From positions 1-20,365 of the forward strand of contig CAZMNY010000066.1 in the NCBI GenBank assembly GCA_964567745.1: 20,365 nt of DNA, in the 5' to 3' direction. This document shows positions 1-7,857 of this stretch, one piece after another. Source of the DNA: CAZMNY01 sp964567745 (GTDB lineage: Bacteria > Planctomycetota > Planctomycetia > Pirellulales > Pirellulaceae). The stretch's first letter is position 1. Every line of letters begins with the position of its first letter. The position numbers and the translations under genes are program-made. A model generated the notes under the pieces. It was given only the letters and a program-made list of their open reading frames with translations, was not told the origin of the DNA and did no database searches.

Positions 1-1197
1 GGTTGCCTGGTCATGTTGCCTGCTTTGGAAAGTATTGGGCAAGAGACCAAGGGCGACGATGCCGGGAAAGCGAATCGCTTGTTTTGCATGAACATCGGCA
101 ACGGCATGTGTTCTGACAATTTCCCGACGTCGACGGGCAACGACTATCAGAGCACGTCTACATTCCAACCGCTCGAAAAACTGAAGAACGATTTCACTCT
201 CTGTACGAATTTAAGGAACTACGGGAATCACGAAAGCACGATGTACGCCTTTGCTGAATACGGCGACCACACAAACCCCCAGTTGATTAAAGATTCGGTT
301 GACGAGGTCGCGGCGTCTCACATCGGCAATGACACGCGCATCAGAAATCTGGTTGTTGAACAGAGGAATTCTTATGGCATCTCCTGGAAGGGTGGATTGC
401 CCGTTTCCCCAATCGCAGACGTTCAGATTTTGTTCCAAACCATCTTCGGCAAAGTTGACACGAAGAAACGGGCCGAGTTGCTGACGCTCAAAAAATCGAT
501 GCTGGATGCGAGTAGAGAAGACGCTAAGAGCATGATGAGTAAAGTTTCTCGAAAGGACCGCGCCAAATTGGATGAATACTTTTCCAGTTTGCGTGAATCT
601 GAAAAGTCGATCCAAAGGGCTGAACAATGGTTGAGTCGAAAAGACGTAGAAGTACCATTCCCTGAAAATGTGCCGTTTGAAACGGACGGCCTCAGTGAGT
701 ACTCGCAAAAGATCTTGGTTTGCCCGCACTTCAATCAACGTTCAACTTACTTGGACTTGCTCTTTCTGGCATACAAGTTTGACGTCACGCGAGTGGCCAA
801 TGTGTATTCAGAATGGAATTGGCTTGGACATCATACGGATTCCCATCAAGTCGCTACCGAAGCAGGATTTATTAAGAACATCGAGGCGGACCAGGCTTAC
901 ATGATGCAGACGGCTCGATTCCTGGAGAAGCTCAAATCGACTAAGACAAAAACGGGTGGAACCCTACTGGACCAGACGGTTTGTTTGATCACCAGCTCCT
1001 TGAGTATTAACAAGGAAGAAGGGCCTCACGGCATGAAGAATAATCCCGTGATTGTCGCTGGCGGTGGCTTTGAGCATGGCAAACACATCAAGTTTAACGG
1101 GACAGACAACCGGAACAACGTCTACCTCGCAGCCTTGCAGCATCTGGGTGTCGAAATCGACAGCTTTGCCACCAGTAGCGAAAGCGCCAAGCTCTGA
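1..1197 (+). CDS. DUF1552 family protein, 5' end missing
   Basis: The reading frame is open from base 1, so the N-terminus lies outside the window. The first visible residues (GCLVMLPALESIG) match the part of DUF1552 proteins that follows the export signal, so probably only a few dozen residues are lost. Family landmarks are visible: RLFCMNIGNGM near the start, an N-D-Y then LEKLKNDFTL stretch, and near the C-terminus GPHGMKNNPVIVAGGG followed by NVYLAALQHLGVEID. DUF1552 proteins are secreted proteins of unknown biochemical function, common in Planctomycetota and Verrucomicrobiota. They are usually encoded beside a DUF1592/DUF1588 cytochrome-like protein, exactly as here (the next gene starts 141 bases downstream). 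The base composition is AT-richer than the genes after 5.3 kb. Family assignment is secure; function is unknown. Confidence 0.93.
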   Translation, partial: GCLVMLPALESIGQETKGDDAGKANRLFCMNIGNGMCSDNFPTSTGNDYQSTSTFQPLEKLKNDFTLCTNLRNYGNHESTMYAFAEYGDHTNPQLIKDSVDEVAASHIGNDTRIRNLVVEQRNSYGISWKGGLPVSPIADVQILFQTIFGKVDTKKRAELLTLKKSMLDASREDAKSMMSKVSRKDRAKLDEYFSSLRESEKSIQRAEQWLSRKDVEVPFPENVPFETDGLSEYSQKILVCPHFNQRSTYLDLLFLAYKFDVTRVANVYSEWNWLGHHTDSHQVATEAGFIKNIEADQAYMMQTARFLEKLKSTKTKTGGTLLDQTVCLITSSLSINKEEGPHGMKNNPVIVAGGGFEHGKHIKFNGTDNRNNVYLAALQHLGVEIDSFATSSESAKL

Positions 1198-1338
1198 ACA
1201 AAGCGGGAACAATCACTTTCGTTTCGGGCACTTGTTTTCCGACCGAATCACTGCTTTCGCGGAGAGGCTGACTGAATGACGTGTCTGGAAATAATTCACA
1301 GCACGGCATCGAAGGGCGACTTTGAAGAGAATGATACG

Positions 1339-3888
1339 ATGAGATCCGTTTCCTCAATTGCGTTCTTGCTGGTCGTGGCATTAGGAAGCGTCACTGTGGT
1401 TGGTGCCGAAGGAGACCTTCCAGAACTCAACCAAAGCAAAGCTTTCTTAACCGCTCATTGCGTTAGCTGTCATGGCAATGACAAGAGCGAGGGCGATCGT
1501 AATTTCGAAACTTTCTCTGACAAAGAATGGAACGATCACGAATTACTCAATGAACTGTTAACGGTCTTAAAGGAAAAGGAAATGCCGCCAGAAGACGCTG
1601 AGAAGAAACCCTCAGCGCGGGAAGCGATCGTTTTTGAAACGCTCTTGGCCAAACAGTATCTGACAATCAAAGAAAAGTTGCCTGGCGTTCTCACGCGTTT
1701 GAATCGCGCGGAATATGAGAACACGATCAATGATGCTTTTTTCACGACGTTAGAAGTCAAAAACCACTTGCCTGTCGACAACACCAGAGATGGCTTTGAC
1801 AACGAAGGCGACAAACTTGTGATGTCACCCTATGCGATGGATAGCTATTTTCGAGTTGCCTCTGAAATAGCGGGGAAGGTCGTGGGAGGCATGCCCAAGG
1901 CTACTACAACCCATCATAGTTATGATAATGGTCTGGGGCGCAGATTAGGTAGCGATGGCGTTGCGTCCTATGAACACACCAACGACGGCATGACGACCGA
2001 AGGGTATCGTTACAATGATGCATCCCGTGGGTTTGGATTTAAATATGGAGACACAGTGCCAGGTCATTACGATGTGAAGGTCAATGGGCATTTTACGTTC
2101 ATTGATCCATCGGTTACGGGCGCTTTTCTTAGGGAACGTGATTTATATTTCAAGGTTGATCTAGGTAAAGAAAATGAACGGTTGAGAATCACAACCAATA
2201 TCGACCCGAAGATCAGTAAGAAAGCACTCAGCACTCAGGATTTTTTATTAAGCGACAAAGTGCGGATCTATTTGGAGCCAGGACAGAATGCTGTTCTTTA
2301 TAGTTACAACTACTTTTATCCATTGCCCAAGGATCTCAGTAAACTCAAGCCGATACCTCCGCTGCCGGTAGACAAGGCGTTCTCCAGACTGCCAAAAGCG
2401 TTATTGCACTTGATTTCGGTAGACGTGACCGGCCCTTACTATGACAGTTGGCCGCCAAAAAACGAGTTTTACGACACCTACTACGAAGACCTGAAGGACC
2501 TCGACCCACATAAGCAGTATCAACAATTCATCAAAAAGCTGGCCATTAAGCTCTTCCGCCGACCGGTGAGTGATAGCGAATTGACGCGATTTTTCGATGT
2601 CGCAAAAAAGAGATACGAAGCGGATGAATGTGTCCTCGATGCCGTGCAATCGGCCTTGACGTTGATGCTCTGCTCACCCAAGTTTTTGTACAAGTACGAA
2701 GGTAATTCTCTAGATCTTGATGAGTATGCGATTGCGTCCAGGTTGTCTTACTTTTTGTGGAATACGCTGCCCGACGACCGGTTGATCAAGTTGGCTTCTG
2801 AGGGAAAGTTGCAGGATCCAAGCGTTCGTTCTGCGGAAGCCTTAAGGATGCTGGAAGACCCTAAAGCTCAGCGTTTTGCTGCTGATTTTACCGAGCAGTG
2901 GCTTGAGCTTCATAAAATCGATGTCGTCAATATCCAAGATGAACTGCTTAGATATGCATTTAGAAAAGGCTTTACAGAACTTAGGCCCTTTATGAGGCGG
3001 GAAAGTATTGAGTTTTTTAAGGTGATCTTGAATGAGAATCTAAGCCTTTTGAATTTCATTGATTCTGATTTTGTGGTGATCAATCAACCCTTGAATCAGA
3101 TTTATGAGGTGACCATTCCTGAAGACAAAACAGTGTCAAGCAAAGCTGATGAAAAAGACTCGAAGATCATAGCGCACGAGAAAACAATACGGCGCCAAAA
3201 GGCCTTTCGAAAAGTCATGATTGATAAAGAGTCCCGGCGTGGTGGCCTACTGACGCAGCCGGGTATTTTGATGATGAACACCAATGGCGAATTCACGAAC
3301 CCTTTCTATCGCGGTGCCTGGGTGGCTAAGAGTATCTATGGACTGGATTTGAAACTTCCTGCTAATGCCGAAGTAGAAGCTCTGAAAGCGCCTACGGAAA
3401 AATTCACCATCAAAGATACGATCAATGAGCATCGCAACAACGCGAGCTGCGCCTCGTGTCACGTCAAGATGGATCCATTTGGCCTGGCCATGGAAAACTT
3501 TGATGTTTTTGGCCGATGGCGTGACAAGTATTCGAAGTTTGTTGTCACCAAGACGACGATCGAAGTAACCTCCGAAGGGAAGACGAAGAAGACCGAGAAG
3601 ACGACGCGAGAGTTTGAACCCACGACGAAGGTGGACGCCTCTACCGTCCACCGAGACGGGCGGCCTATCGCTGGAATAGAGGGCTTAAAGAAACTGATGC
3701 TGGAGGACCAGGATAAAATTGCCAAGCATTTGCTCACAAAGCTTTCTGAATATGCCATGGGGAGAAAGATGAATCATGCTGATTCCGAGATGATTCATCG
3801 TCTTTTGGAAACATCAAAGAAGAACGATTACAAGTTGGGTGATTTGATAGTAAGCATCATTGCCGACGAATCATTCTCCAAACGATAA
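1339..3888 (+). CDS. Planctomycete cytochrome-C-like protein with DUF1587/DUF1595/DUF1592/DUF1588/DUF1585 domains
   Basis: A large exported protein (849 aa) of the planctomycete C-x-x-C-H family. The ATG at 1339 is preferred over an in-frame ATG at 1276 because it follows a GAAGAG-type ribosome-binding site and begins directly with a signal peptide (MRSVSSIAFLLVVALGS, cleavage near GAEG). Domain order: haem-binding-like domain at about 28-100 with C41-V-S-C44-H45; DUF1587 at about 117-185 (LTRLNRAEYENTINDAF); a beta-rich middle part; DUF1595 at about 390-435 (FIKKLAIKLFRRPVSD); DUF1592 at about 436-570 (ALTLMLCSPKFLYKYEG, SRLSYFLWNTLPDD); DUF1588 at about 633-740 with a second C-x-x-C-H (C704-A-S-C707-H708); DUF1585 at about 779-848 (KLSEYAMGRKMN). 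Function is not established; the two C-x-x-C-H motifs suggest covalent haem and periplasmic electron transfer (inference). It pairs with the preceding DUF1552 gene. A Lys/Thr/Glu-rich insert lies at about 735-765. Confidence 0.95.
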   Translation: MRSVSSIAFLLVVALGSVTVVGAEGDLPELNQSKAFLTAHCVSCHGNDKSEGDRNFETFSDKEWNDHELLNELLTVLKEKEMPPEDAEKKPSAREAIVFETLLAKQYLTIKEKLPGVLTRLNRAEYENTINDAFFTTLEVKNHLPVDNTRDGFDNEGDKLVMSPYAMDSYFRVASEIAGKVVGGMPKATTTHHSYDNGLGRRLGSDGVASYEHTNDGMTTEGYRYNDASRGFGFKYGDTVPGHYDVKVNGHFTFIDPSVTGAFLRERDLYFKVDLGKENERLRITTNIDPKISKKALSTQDFLLSDKVRIYLEPGQNAVLYSYNYFYPLPKDLSKLKPIPPLPVDKAFSRLPKALLHLISVDVTGPYYDSWPPKNEFYDTYYEDLKDLDPHKQYQQFIKKLAIKLFRRPVSDSELTRFFDVAKKRYEADECVLDAVQSALTLMLCSPKFLYKYEGNSLDLDEYAIASRLSYFLWNTLPDDRLIKLASEGKLQDPSVRSAEALRMLEDPKAQRFAADFTEQWLELHKIDVVNIQDELLRYAFRKGFTELRPFMRRESIEFFKVILNENLSLLNFIDSDFVVINQPLNQIYEVTIPEDKTVSSKADEKDSKIIAHEKTIRRQKAFRKVMIDKESRRGGLLTQPGILMMNTNGEFTNPFYRGAWVAKSIYGLDLKLPANAEVEALKAPTEKFTIKDTINEHRNNASCASCHVKMDPFGLAMENFDVFGRWRDKYSKFVVTKTTIEVTSEGKTKKTEKTTREFEPTTKVDASTVHRDGRPIAGIEGLKKLMLEDQDKIAKHLLTKLSEYAMGRKMNHADSEMIHRLLETSKKNDYKLGDLIVSIIADESFSKR

Positions 3889-3941
3889 TTTAAGTCCCGC
3901 ATCTGTCACACGTCATTCCCAATAATGGTAAGTCCTCGTAC

Positions 3942-3947
3942 AGGGAG
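3942..3947 (+). promoter_or_regulatory. Ribosome-binding site deciding the LRR gene start
   Basis: AGGGAG lies 7 bases before the ATG at 3955. The upstream in-frame ATG at 3925 has no comparable site, and starting there would put ten polar residues in front of the signal peptide. This favours 3955. Confidence 0.6.
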
Positions 3948-3954
3948 AAATGCC

Positions 3955-5016
3955 ATGGCTCGCATGTCTTACTCCATAATGCTTGCTCTTGTGCTCTTGA
4001 CTTTGGTTTGCGGGGTCAGCAAGGCCGACGATGCGCCAGTCGAATTCGACCGAACAACCGTTCTCGCGAATCTCGATGAGGCGGCTGCAAAAACCGACGA
4101 TCCCGAAGTCAAACGTGCTCTAAAAAAGATGCGCGAATGCGTTGAGCGTAGCAATCAATTATTGGTCCTCAGTGGACTCCTAACGCTCCCGCCTGAGATT
4201 GGACAGCTCACAGAGCTGACGGGATTGACCCTCCATGACAACCAATTCACCACGCTTCCTCCCGAAATTTGTCAGCTCACGAAGCTGACGTATCTGGGGC
4301 TCAGACGTAACCAATTCACCACGTTCGCCCCCGAGATTGCGAAGCTCACGAATCTGGAGCATCTGGACCTCGGAGAAAATCAACTCACCACGATCCCGCC
4401 CGAGATTGGGCAACTCACAACGCTAACGCAGTTGAGCTTCCATGGGAACGATCTCTCGATGCTCCCACCCGAGATTGGACAACTCACGAACTTGACGCAT
4501 TTGAGGCTCTGGGACAACCAACTCTCGACGCTCCCCGCCGAGATCGGACAACTCACGAACCTGACGAATTTGAGTCTTTGGGACAACCAACTTTCGACGC
4601 TCCCGCCCGAGATTGGACAGCTCACGAATCTGACCGCGTTGTCCCTCCATGACAACCAATTCGCCACGCTTCCGCCCGAGATTGGGAAGCTCACGAAGCT
4701 GACGCATCTGGGGCTCGGAGAAAACCAAATCACCACGCTCCCGGCTGAGATTGGACAGCTCGCGAACCTGACGTGGTTGTATCTCGAAGGTAACCAACTC
4801 AGCACGCTTCCTCCCGAGATTGGGAAACTCACGAAGCTGACGGAGTTGCAAATCGAAAAAAATTCACTGACCGACACAGACCTGGAGCATTTGAAATCGC
4901 TAACTAGCTTAAGACGACTCAACGTTCGTGAGACAGAGGTTACTAAGGTAGGCGTCGAGGCCATTAGAAAGGCGCTTCCGAATTGTGAGATCAAGGTGCC
5001 AAGGCAACATCCGTGA
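3955..5016 (+). CDS. Secreted leucine-rich repeat protein
   Basis: A 353-residue exported protein. The signal peptide (MARMSYSIMLALVLLTLVCG, cleavage near VSKA-DD) is followed by a helical N-terminal part (about 27-77), then ten leucine-rich repeats at residues 78-307. Each repeat is 23 residues with no insertion or deletion, of the form LPPEIGQLTNLTxLxLxDNQLST. A degenerate last repeat (LEHLKSLTSLRRLNV) and a capping segment (VGVEAIRKALPNCEI) close the solenoid. The LPxxIGxLxxLxxLxLxxNxL pattern is the 23-residue type found in plant, Leptospira and planctomycete LRR proteins, usually protein-binding scaffolds. No enzymatic or membrane-anchor domain is present after the signal peptide. It stands 66 bases after the DUF1592 gene and 340 bases before the next gene, so it may be transcribed alone or as the end of the first unit. 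The ligand cannot be deduced. Confidence 0.93.
   Translation: MARMSYSIMLALVLLTLVCGVSKADDAPVEFDRTTVLANLDEAAAKTDDPEVKRALKKMRECVERSNQLLVLSGLLTLPPEIGQLTELTGLTLHDNQFTTLPPEICQLTKLTYLGLRRNQFTTFAPEIAKLTNLEHLDLGENQLTTIPPEIGQLTTLTQLSFHGNDLSMLPPEIGQLTNLTHLRLWDNQLSTLPAEIGQLTNLTNLSLWDNQLSTLPPEIGQLTNLTALSLHDNQFATLPPEIGKLTKLTHLGLGENQITTLPAEIGQLANLTWLYLEGNQLSTLPPEIGKLTKLTELQIEKNSLTDTDLEHLKSLTSLRRLNVRETEVTKVGVEAIRKALPNCEIKVPRQHP
4186..4875 (+). repeat. Ten tandem 69-bp units encoding leucine-rich repeats
   Basis: Ten in-phase 69-base units with no length variation lie inside the LRR gene. Units are similar at DNA level: units 5 and 6 (4462-4530 and 4531-4599) match at 61 of 69 positions by hand count. Unit 3 (FAPEIAKLTNLEHLDLGENQLTT) and unit 10 are the most divergent. 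The uniformity points to growth or homogenisation by recombination between units. Confidence 0.9.
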
Positions 5017-5356
5017 TCGGCGTTGTGCGCAATTCACGGTGATCATTGTCAGTAGGTTCATTTGAATTGTCATCGGGAGAGGTGCTTGTGGTTAGAAGCT
5101 ATTTCAAAACCCGTAACCGGAGTAGCAACACTTCGGAAAAACGTGAATTCATCGCGGATTTCTGAACTGTTGCGAGTCCAGCTACCGAAGCTGACAGTTT
5201 TGGAATGCCTTCTATTGACAGATGCCAAATGACAAATAACTAGTGACAATGCCATCCCTCTCCGGCGCTGAGGCTCCGCTCTCCCAGAGGGAGCGTGAAG
5301 TAACTGCCAACCACCATATTGCAATTGTAAGACCCGCCAACGCACAGGAACCAGCC
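5017..5356. other. 340-base intergenic interval
   Basis: No gene is supported here. The interval holds a TTGACA at 5215-5220 without a convincing -10 box at 16-18 bases, a run of near-repeats of TGACAA around 5230-5250, a short hairpin at 5277-5295, and the start of the leader that recurs at the window end (5337 on). A GTG at 5243 would extend the next gene in frame, but the extension (GAEAPLSQREREVTANHH) looks like translated repeat DNA and not like the start of an exported protein. Confidence 0.5.
5277..5295. repeat. Short hairpin, possible dispersed intergenic repeat
   Basis: CGCTCTC and GGGAGCG form a 7-bp stem (one T-G wobble) around the loop CCAGA. In the surrounding frame it reads PLSQRERE. 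From memory, such peptides appear often in over-extended gene starts of planctomycetes, which would fit a REP-like dispersed element. I cannot verify copy number here. Confidence 0.4.
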
Positions 5357-5401
5357 ATGACGGCCTTGAGCCGATTCTACCTGAATTCGTTTTCATCTTT
5401 C
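5337..5401 (+). repeat. Leader/signal-peptide repeat, copy 1 (with ribosome-binding site)
   Basis: This stretch carries the AGGA ribosome-binding site (5346-5349), the ATG at 5357 and the first 15 codons of the SUMF1 fusion gene. It matches 20129-20194 at 47 of 66 aligned positions with one gap (hand count). The encoded starts (MTALSRFYLNSFSSF and MTFMSRSYSSWFSSF) share M-T-x-x-S-R-x-Y and F-S-S-F. Confidence 0.7.
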
Positions 5402-7789
5402 CTGCTGACTGCCGCCATCCTGACGATCGAGCTGCTGGCTTTTGTACCCGTAGCATTTGGCCAAGCGGGTCGCTCCGGCAGTGATGCCGCGATCAACGAT
5501 ACCGCCAGCAAAGATCTCAGCCTGGACCTTGGCAATGGCGTCTCGATGAAGCTCGTGCTCATTCCAGCTGGCAAGTTCAAGATGGGCAACCACGACAGTC
5601 CGGCAGAAACGGTCGCGAACTTCGGGGGCAAGGAGGAGCACCTGGCCGATGAGTATCCTGTCCACGAAGTGACAATCAGCAAACCCTTCTACATGGGCAT
5701 CCACGAAGTGACGCAGGCTCAGTGGAAGGCAGTGATGGGTACGGAGCCATGGATGACAGAATCCGCAGAGAAGATCGCCAGTGCGCAGCCCAGACCAAAA
5801 GGCTTTGACGACTATCCTGCTGTCTGGATGAACTCTTACGATGCGATCGAGTTCTGCCGCAAACTCTCAAAGAAGACCGGCATGACCGTCACCCTTCCCA
5901 CCGAAGCGCAATGGGAGTATGCCTGCCGCGCGGGAACTACCACGGCCTTTTCCTTCGGAGATGACCTGTCGAAACTTATCGACTACGGCTGGTACGGCGG
6001 ACTAAAAGACGGCCAGAAGGAAGACTACGCCCACCGAGTCGGCCAGAGAGAACCCAACGCCTGGGGCTTGTATGATATGCACGGTAACGTCTGGGAATTC
6101 TGCAGTGACTGGTATGACAAAGACTTCTACAGCAGGTCACCTAGCGTTGATCCTGTGAACACAACGGAAACCGAACTGCGTGTTCTGCGCAGTGGCTCGT
6201 TTCACAGCGCTCCCACCGTGTCTCGCTCCGCACAGCGCGCCAGGTGGGTAGGTCCCAAGCAGGTCCGCTACAACTACGGAATGCGGATCGTCGTGGCGCC
6301 GGGAGCTAGCGAAAAAGAAAACTTGAAAACGCACTTCAAACCGATCTACGAAAAATTCGGGCAACACAGTACGACAAAAATAACGGTGGTGTCCGGGCCC
6401 GAGGCCGTTCAGATGAGAAACGGTCGCGTCGCTGGCAAGCAGTGGATCGCGACCTCCGGCGAGTATCGGTTCAAGCTGACCATTGAAGATGCGACCGGCG
6501 CTAAGCTCGAGCAATTGGTCGAGCGTCTTGAGAAGCTTCCCAGCTTGTACATAAGTGCGTGCGTGGCGGTTTCAGACAAAGGAGAAGACGGGATCGCGAT
6601 CTATGCGAACCTCGGTGGAGCAAGAGCGCATGGCGGAAAAGGACATATCAATCTAGTTCCCCATGCCGACGCACTGGTGATCGCCCATGAAGCTGGTCAC
6701 ACGTTGGAGCAGGTCGCCACGCAGTCCGATCCCAAGATCCTTGACAAGTGGGAAGAGGCCATCAAAGCGGATAACGTTTCCGTCTCGGACTATGGCGATC
6801 AAGTACGCCATGAAGATCTCGCCGAGTTCGCCCAGGTTTATGCCGTTTGTCTGGACGCGGATGCAAAACATCTGGTGGAGTTGAAGAAACTCTCACCCAT
6901 GCGGTTCGCACTCTGGGAAAAAATACTGAATCCGTACAGCCCGGAGGCACTACGAAAAACGCTCGACCCGTTTTACAAACAACACATCGTCGCCGGTGAC
7001 CTCTTGGTTGCGGGTTCAGAGAAAGTTTCTTTACACGCTCTGCGAGAGGCGGGATACCTGGCAAACAAGATGCTCGCCAATCGGCCTGACGTGATCCGGG
7101 ATCTTTGCGAAAAGCGAAAGATGTTCGTGGCCGTGATGGCTTACTGCGAACTGCAGACCGACCTGCCCGACTGCCGAAACATGTCGCTGTGGTGGGCCTA
7201 TCGCGCTCGAGGACTGGGGTCCAGGCCTGTCAGTTGTGGCGAAGAGAATTTGCTGGATCTCAAGGGAGACCCTTATAAGGGTGAAAACATTTTCATTCAC
7301 GAATTCGCGCACGGGATTCACAGCGTCCTTGGCGAGGACTTCAACGTGCGACTGAGGGATCTATACGACCAAGCCAAGCAAAGTGGACGCTTCGGTGGGT
7401 ATGCGATCGACGGTGGCGTCGCGGAGTTCTGGGCCGAAGGCGTTCAGACATGGTTCGAGTGCAATGGACGTAAGAGGCCGAAGTCTGGCCGAGGGTCGGA
7501 CTCGTTCACAGTGATCGGGCCCAAAGGAGAACTCGTCCACCTGACGACCCGCGAGCAGTTGAAAACGTATTGTCCGGAATTCGCCAAACTACTCGACAGT
7601 ACGTTTCGACAAAACAAATGGGTCTATGTGCCCGTGTTGAAACGACTGGACGAGCCACACCTAAGCGGCTTCGATCCGAACGACGCGCCTGAGTTCCGCT
7701 GGCCGGCCGCGGTGATCAAGGCCTACGATCGAATCGAAGCGGAGAATGCCGAGAAGGAAAAGCGACGTAAGGCCAAATCACAGCGCTAG
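5357..7789 (+). CDS. Exported SUMF1-domain protein fused to two HExxH metallopeptidase-like domains
   Basis: An 810-residue protein. The ATG at 5357 is chosen for its AGGA site 7 bases upstream and the signal peptide that follows (hydrophobic to about residue 33, cleavage near AFG-QAG). Residues about 65-313 are a SUMF1/FGE-sulfatase domain: MKLVLIPAGKFKMG, HEVTQAQWKAVMG, LPTEAQWEYACRAGT, WGLYDMHGNVWEFCSDW, LRSGSF and YNYGMRIV. The two cysteines of true formylglycine-generating enzymes are absent (SGSFHSAPTVSRSAQR), so sulfatase activation is unlikely. A linker leads to a first gluzincin-like site H444-E-A-G-H448 with a downstream S-D-Y and E486-D-L-A-E490-F, the arrangement of lethal-factor-like peptidases. 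A second site, H648-E-F-A-H652, has downstream A-E690-F-W-A-E694-G-V-Q-T-W-F. A Lys/Arg-rich tail ends the protein. Substrate unknown; proteolysis in the envelope or outside the cell is inferred. The S9 peptidase gene follows 68 bases later. Confidence 0.88.
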   Translation: MTALSRFYLNSFSSFLLTAAILTIELLAFVPVAFGQAGRSGSDAAINDTASKDLSLDLGNGVSMKLVLIPAGKFKMGNHDSPAETVANFGGKEEHLADEYPVHEVTISKPFYMGIHEVTQAQWKAVMGTEPWMTESAEKIASAQPRPKGFDDYPAVWMNSYDAIEFCRKLSKKTGMTVTLPTEAQWEYACRAGTTTAFSFGDDLSKLIDYGWYGGLKDGQKEDYAHRVGQREPNAWGLYDMHGNVWEFCSDWYDKDFYSRSPSVDPVNTTETELRVLRSGSFHSAPTVSRSAQRARWVGPKQVRYNYGMRIVVAPGASEKENLKTHFKPIYEKFGQHSTTKITVVSGPEAVQMRNGRVAGKQWIATSGEYRFKLTIEDATGAKLEQLVERLEKLPSLYISACVAVSDKGEDGIAIYANLGGARAHGGKGHINLVPHADALVIAHEAGHTLEQVATQSDPKILDKWEEAIKADNVSVSDYGDQVRHEDLAEFAQVYAVCLDADAKHLVELKKLSPMRFALWEKILNPYSPEALRKTLDPFYKQHIVAGDLLVAGSEKVSLHALREAGYLANKMLANRPDVIRDLCEKRKMFVAVMAYCELQTDLPDCRNMSLWWAYRARGLGSRPVSCGEENLLDLKGDPYKGENIFIHEFAHGIHSVLGEDFNVRLRDLYDQAKQSGRFGGYAIDGGVAEFWAEGVQTWFECNGRKRPKSGRGSDSFTVIGPKGELVHLTTREQLKTYCPEFAKLLDSTFRQNKWVYVPVLKRLDEPHLSGFDPNDAPEFRWPAAVIKAYDRIEAENAEKEKRRKAKSQR

Positions 7790-7857
7790 CGCCGCACGTG
7801 GTGGCCGCTCTCAATCAAATCGAAGCCGATCGAGCGAGCAAGAAAAAGAATCAAAGA

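Noticed and set aside
1276..1338. Upstream ATG start for the DUF1592 gene
   Set aside because: It would put a 21-residue polar extension ahead of a clear signal peptide; the ATG at 1339 has the better-placed ribosome-binding site.
4186..4875. CRISPR-like regular spacing
   Set aside because: The 69-base period is continuous coding sequence with no unique spacers between identical repeats and no cas gene nearby.
4380..4994. Repetitive minus-strand frame of 204 codons (and a second one at 4423-4851)
   Set aside because: These are mirror readings of the 69-bp LRR units; the repeat pattern comes from the plus-strand protein.
5215..5243. TTGACA as a -35 promoter element
   Set aside because: No acceptable -10 box at 16-18 bases downstream (best candidates TAACTA or AACTAG), and planctomycete promoters are poorly predicted by this consensus.
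5357..6300. Sulfatase-activating formylglycine-generating enzyme
   Set aside because: The fold is right, but the catalytic cysteines are missing and no sulfatase gene is present.
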